From Castanea sativa (taxonomy: Eukaryota > Streptophyta > Magnoliopsida > Fagales > Fagaceae), in contig NC_134018.1 of assembly GCF_040712315.1 (NCBI RefSeq), positions 5,105,001 to 5,169,000 on the forward strand: 64,000 nt of DNA. The letters are read 5' to 3'. Below are positions 59,189-64,000 of this stretch, in pieces. Under the pieces are notes generated by a model. The model ran no database searches. It worked only from the letters and a program-made list of their open reading frames with translations, and was not told the DNA's origin. Positions within the stretch are counted from its first letter, which is position 1, and each line of letters opens with the position of its first letter. Made by a program: the position numbers and the translations under genes.

Positions 59189-59358
59189 ACCACCGCGCAC
59201 CCTTGGTGCGGTGGTCACTCCATAAATATAAATACTTGTGAAGTATGGGAGGGGCAAGAGCTGGAGTTTAAGTCTCCAGGAAGGAGCTTCACACACATGT
59301 ACATTTAGATTAAGTTAGAGTAGAAATTATATTTTGTATATATATTAAAAAAAAAAAA
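59189..59358 (+). mobile_element. tRNA-derived SINE with 9-bp TSD
   Basis: A 170-bp insertion carries a box A-like GGTGCGGTGGTCACTCC (59205-59221) and a box B-like GAGTTTAAGTCTCC (about 59265-59278), and ends in an A13-14 tail. TSDs ATCACTTGT lie at 59180-59188 and 59359-59367. The paralogous repeats at 60206 and 61099 read straight through (AATATCACTTGTCAACT), giving two natural empty sites. It has no ORF, as expected for a SINE. Confidence 0.85.
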
Positions 59359-60069
59359 ATCACTTGTCAACTACTCCTTCAATGGTGCGCATGCCATGCC
59401 GGTCAAGAAAGTCACTTTCATATCATCAACTAAAAGCTCATGTCCCATCATGGTACTCACTTTCATAACTATTGAACAAATCTTATGGGTACCAAGAATT
59501 TCAAGATTCTAGTTTTCGAATAGGTTTGACTTGAAGTGAATTAGTTTCAGCTTCTCCATTACAATTCAAAATGTCAAACAACTTGCTTATGTGCGGGGCC
59601 ATTTAATGTTTTTCATACCTTGACTAGAAAGAGGAATATTTGTAATTGTTATTTTTGTAATTTTTTTTTTTTTGTTTGTGTGTAAGATTGACTATAATTT
59701 ACATGGTGATTGTAAGTTTATAATTTGGAGTGCAAATATTGCAGGTTCCTCTATATATTTAGGTGATTTTTTGTAATCAACCACATGAATAAAACTGAAC
59801 AAACTATCATAGCAAATACAAATAGAACTGGACTAAGACTTTGATAGCTAAGCAAAATATCAAATAGTAAAATATTATTATGTTAACATTTAAAAATTTC
59901 CTAGATTAAAAAAATCTAAAATAAAATCTTACGATTAAAGAGAGCATTAAAAAAATAATAAAATTGAAGAACAAAAAGTAAATGATAAATAATCTAGAAG
60001 TCAACACCTAAACTTGCTTGAAGTAAACACCAAACAAGAGAAAACAAACATTTGGGAGGAAGAATCTAG
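59359..60069. other. Diverged repeat copy and unassigned DNA
   Basis: Up to about 59505 it matches 60206-60345 (GTCACTTTCATATCATCAACTAAAAGCTCATG). After that no structure was recognised. Confidence 0.5.
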
Positions 60070-61527
60070 GGTTGGCTAAAGTCAATGCGAGTTTGTTGGA
60101 AAACTTGTAATCACTATTTTAGTAAGTTTCTTTTTTTAGCATGATTTATTATAATTTACCGAAAGAGCCATCTAGCCAATTAATAAACTGAAATAAACCT
60201 TACTTAATATCACTTGTCAACTCCTCCTTCAATGGTGCATGCCATGTCGGTCAAGAAAGTCACTTTCATATCATCAACTAAAAGCTCATGTCCCATCATG
60301 ATACTCACTTTCTTAACTATGGAACGTGTCTTATGGGTACCAACTTAAGGTAGACAATTCCATACCATACCGTTCGGTACTGCCAAATTTTTTTGTGCCG
60401 GTGCTTGGACTAGTACAGAAACAAACCTGATCCATACTGCTCTAGATACCAGAGTGTACTGGGTTGTTTTGGCTGTTTCGGTGGATTTTGGTAGATGTGT
60501 TGATTTTGGACCAGTATAAGGTAAAAAAAAAAAAAAAGCACGAATTCACCAGATCTGCACTTCTTCTTCTTCGTAGCTACCAGTCACTTTCCTTTTCTAC
60601 TATTTGTTGTTCTTTGCTTCAGTTTGAGAATAATGGCGAAAAAAATTCTTCAAATCTAGTGTATATATATATATATATATATATTTTGCTTTGCTCACTT
60701 GTGGACGGGCTGAAAAAAAAAAAAGCTCATCTCCATAAAAATGCAGTTGAAGATTGAGTCCATTGCTAAAACCCAAAATCCAAACAACCCCTCGTTGTGC
60801 TTACAATTTTCATGACTCAAACTCAAAAATTTGTGGAAACTCAACTCAAAAATCAGTCCAAATAATTTGAGTTTTGATGGGCTCCACATTTTTTGAGTTT
60901 TGGGTGATGAGAATTAAGTTATATAACTCAGTTTTTATCAATCCAAACACCCTATAAGGGTTTCTAAAGTCAATGCTAGTTTGTTGGAAAACTTGTAATC
61001 GCTATTTTAGTAAATTTTTTTTTTTAAGCATGATTTCTTATAATTTTTTGAAATAGCCCTCTAGCCAATTAATAGATTGAAATAAACCTTACTTAATATC
61101 ACTTGTCAACTACTCCTTCAATGGTGCATGCCTTGTCGGTCACAAAAGTCACTTTCATATCATCAACTAAATGCTCATGTTCCATCATGATACTCATTTT
61201 CATAACTATGGAACATATCTTATGGGTACCAACTTAAGGTAGACAATTTTGTACCGTAACATCCGATATTGCTAGAATTTTTCATGCCGGCGCTTGGACT
61301 GGTACAGAAACATACCTGATCTGTACCGCTCTAGATATCAGAGTGTACAGGGTTGTTTTGGCCATTTTGGCTGATATATTGGTTTCGGACCGGTATAAGA
61401 TTTAGAAAAAAAAAACATGAATTCACCATATCTACACTTCTTCTTCTTCGTTGCTACCAGTCGCTTTCCTTTTCCACTCTTTGTTGTTCTTTGCTTTAGT
61501 TTGAGAATAATGGCAAAAAAAATTCTT

Positions 61528-61563
<36 letters not shown>

Positions 61564-61655
61564 TTTGTGTGGCTTTGCTCACTTGTCAACAGGCTGAAAA
61601 ATAAGCTCATCTCCATGAAAATGCACTTGAAGATCGAGTCCATCGCTACCTTCGA
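60070..61655. repeat. Two diverged direct repeats, offset about 892 bp
   Basis: Unit 1 starts near 60070 and unit 2 near 60962 (AAAGTCAATGC[GT]AGTTTGTTGGAAAACTTGTAATC). Both continue through ACTTAATATCACTTGTCAACT, TCTTATGGGTACCAACTTAAGGTAGACAATT, CTTCTTCTTCTTCG and a (TA)n run (60661-60684, 61531-61560). Unit 1 holds about 190 bp of extra sequence near 60765-60955. Coding function is not evident. Confidence 0.78.
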
Positions 61656-61684
61656 TTTGTACTTGGAATTTTCTAGAACAGTAT

Positions 61685-64000
61685 CAGGGGCGTAGCCAGG
61701 AATTTTTATATGGAGGAGCTGATTTGAAGTATTGATATAAAAAACATAAATCACAAGTCCATTGAATATGAAATTTCAATTTTGATATATCTTAAACATT
61801 AATGAACATACAAAAATTGTCTAGTTCACTATAGACATATACAAAAATATCCACACAAAAAAACACTTCACATCAAAATCATGTCTGACGACGATTTTTC
61901 ATGGAATAGAATTCATCCATAATCATTTCCATAGTGAAATTTCCAGCAATTTCATTTTCTATATAAACTATCATATTATCTGCCAAAAGTTCATCCTCCA
62001 TTCTATTGCGAAGTTTTGTTTTTAATAGTTTCATAGCTGAAAAAGCGCGTTCTGTAGTTGCTGTAGAAACTGGAAGAGTCAACACAAGACGAATCAGTCT
62101 ATCAATTAAATGATAGATTTTAGACTTCCCTGAAGTTTCTAATCCCCTACATAGCTCAGATATTGTACCCATATTCTTAAAATCTGGATGCTTTGTCACA
62201 TCAAGCTCATAATGTTGCAATTGATGCTTCAAAAGACACATTTCCTGCTCAGTGAAATCTAGAGGATAATAATTTTCAGCCAAAATGCAAATATCACCAA
62301 TTTTGAATGATCTAAAAGCATCCTTAGGATTTAATGCTGAACTAAGAGTGAGAAGATCTGCTGTTAGCTCACAAAATCTACTATTCAATTCTTGCAATTG
62401 AAAATCTATTGCAACTGTGAATATATCAATTCTTAAATGATGTTCTATTGTTGTCAAAGCTTCATCTTGATGACGGTATCTACCTCGAGCTTTAGTGTAA
62501 TGAGCATTTAAATCAGGAATATCAATTTCATGTTGTCCACAAAATGATGTAACACTATCAAGTAAAGACTCCCATCCATCATCTCTCAACTTTTGAATAA
62601 GTGATTTTGTAGTTGAAACTAAATGCATGGCATTTAAAAGATCTTGAGAATGTTGTTGCAAAGCTTGGCAAAGAATATTAGTAATTCTCATAATCTCTTT
62701 CATCATATGCAAAATCAAAACAAATTCAAATGATGTTAATACCTGATAAGCTCCCTCAGCATTACCACGTTGTTTATAATTAGCCCCCTCCTCAGAGATA
62801 GTATTGATAACTTTGCAAGTTGCATCAAACATTTTTATCAAACTACAAATAGATTGAAAATGAGATCCCCAACGTGTATCTCCAGCCCGTTGCAAAGTAC
62901 CAATTTGGTTTGCTCCTCTTCCAGTCTCAATTTCATTAGAAGCAATCATATTCTCAATTTGTTCCCCTTGAGCATATTGCAATTCATCATTACGCTTACT
63001 AGAACCAACGGCAAGATTGATAATATTAGTCAAATGATCAAAGAATTGATGAACAACTTTTACTTCTCTAGATGCAGTAACTAAAGCCAATTGCAACCTA
63101 TGAATCATGCAATGTACATAATAAGCATATGGGCATTCTTTAAGAAATAGAGCCTGTAATCCATTCCATTCACCACGCATATTACTAGCTCCATTATACC
63201 CTTGACCTCGAATATTCTCAATGTGAAGGTTGTAACGAGAAAGAACATCACATATCTCCTTCTTTAGGGTCAACGCAGTAGTATCTCTAACATGCACAAC
63301 ATGAAAGAAACGCTTTTTAAGGAAACCATTTTTATCGACAAACCTCAGAATAATGGCCATTTGCTCTTTCTTCGACTCATCCCGGGCTTTATCAACGAGA
63401 ATGCAAAATTTTGCATCCCCAATTTCTTCACGAATAGCATTTCGCACATTACTAGAAAGAATATGCAAAATCTCCTTTTGAATTATGGGTGATGTATATT
63501 TTTTCATGGAGCATTTTCCAAGATAACACTAGCTACTTTGTCATTGAAAGTTGATGTGAATTTTATTAACTCAATAAAATTACCTCTATTTTTTGAATCA
63601 AGGCTTTCATCATGACCTCTAAAAGCACAAGCTTGGAATGTTAGCCATCGAGCACACTCTATTGAGGTTTTGAGCTGCAACCGATTATTCTCTAATTCTT
63701 TTGACGTTTGTTTCTCAATTAGCTTATCAATATGTCGTGAATAATTCTTTAAATCCTCGCAACATTTCATAGCAATTTTATGTGGGGAGCTTGGATCTTT
63801 TCCTACATGACGAAGTAAAGGACAATTCATTCCATCATTCACCTTTTTCCAATTAGTAAAACCTGTTGAAATGAATGCATCTGATCCGGGACGACATATT
63901 GGTTTCTTACTAAAAAGGTAGCAAGGTAGACAATATATCGCATCCATTGAAGGTGAGTATTCCAACCAATCCCTATGTGAATGTAATTCAAACCATGAAG
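61685..64000 (-). mobile_element. hAT transposon with transposase gene, truncated by the window edge
   Basis: The terminal repeat CAGGGGCGTAGCCAGG starts at 61685 (the element's 3' end). AACAGTAT at 61677-61684 is the expected TSD position. Transposase coding sequence covers 61879 to beyond 63965. The other end is outside the window. The terminal ~200 bp closely resemble the last ~200 bp of the non-autonomous element at 5109-6524. Confidence 0.85.
61879..63965 (-). pseudogene. hAT transposase, TTF/DUF4371/hATC type (ZMYM1-like), split by a frameshift
   Basis: Upstream part (63965-63504, continuing beyond in the window edge direction) has the zinc-finger-like DAIYCLPCYLFSK and GFTNWKKV. The downstream part (63507-61879, 542 aa) has FCILVDKARDESKKEQM, GQGYNGASNMRGEWNG, YVHCMIHRLQLALV, RWGSHFQSI and the C-terminal hATC dimerisation domain with LPVSTATTERAFSAMKLLKTKLRNRM. 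These are the DUF4371 and hATC parts of plant hAT transposases. The two frames overlap by 4 bp at 63504-63507, so one base is likely missing; the first Met of the downstream part falls mid-protein and is not a natural start. The usual VDEARD Glu is Lys here. Such enzymes cut and paste hAT DNA; this copy is probably inactive. Confidence 0.82.

Noticed and set aside
59189..59358. A tRNA gene
   Set aside because: Box A- and B-like sequences are present, but no cloverleaf or anticodon arm could be drawn. The A tail and TSD identify a SINE.

Overview
The window looks like nuclear DNA from a woody eudicot. It is AT-rich and has GT-AG introns, plant CYP71-clan P450s, and plant lineages of Copia, Gypsy, L1-type LINE, hAT, PIF/Harbinger-like and Helitron elements. 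The species cannot be fixed from sequence alone; some LTR families recall Fagaceae, but that is only an impression. No tRNA, rRNA or CRISPR features were seen. Only one host gene looks intact. The rest is host pseudogenes, transposable elements (TEs) and unassigned AT-rich DNA. || Region by region. 1-1.8 kb: a foldback MITE and a LINE 3' end. 1.79-3.55 kb: an intact two-exon CYP71D-like P450. 3.9-6.7 kb: a degraded LINE split by a 1.4-kb non-autonomous hAT with a perfect 8-bp target site duplication (TSD). 8.0-8.35 kb: a P450 stub with its upstream flank. 8.5-9.0 kb: a second LINE 3' end with an A tail. 9.1-12.1 kb: a 3-kb Helitron containing a Harbinger-like MITE and a solo LTR. 12.4-18.6 kb: LTR fragments, a short tandem duplication, a MITE, a small Helitron with a duplicated 3' end, and an antisense plasma-membrane H+-ATPase fragment. 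20.7-32.9 kb: a minus-strand SIRE-like Copia element with gag and an envelope-like ORF but no visible pol. A truncated Del/Tekay-like Gypsy element sits inside it. 32.9-35.2 kb: a third LINE 3' end, a MITE, and a flank resembling the one upstream of the 8-kb P450 stub. 35.2-46.2 kb: a minus-strand Tat-type Gypsy element with a TSD, an additional RNase H domain, a 47-bp tandem repeat, and a spliced antisense ORF; a solo LTR is nested in its 3' LTR. 46.4-53.0 kb: a second CYP71D-like gene, now a pseudogene, whose roughly 5-kb intron holds two MITEs, a solo LTR and a Helitron-like terminus. 53.0-58.4 kb: a degenerate plus-strand Gypsy element. 59-61.7 kb: diverged direct repeats, one carrying a SINE with an empty-site control. 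61.7 kb to the window end: a transposase-bearing hAT element that appears to be the parent family of the 5.1-6.5 kb element. || Reading as a whole: the window was probably a small CYP71D tandem array (one intact gene, one stub, one broken copy, shared flanks) that expanded through nested TE insertion. The P450s are likely endoplasmic-reticulum monooxygenases of specialised metabolism with unknown substrate. Nearly all other coding capacity is TE-derived and broken by stops and frameshifts.
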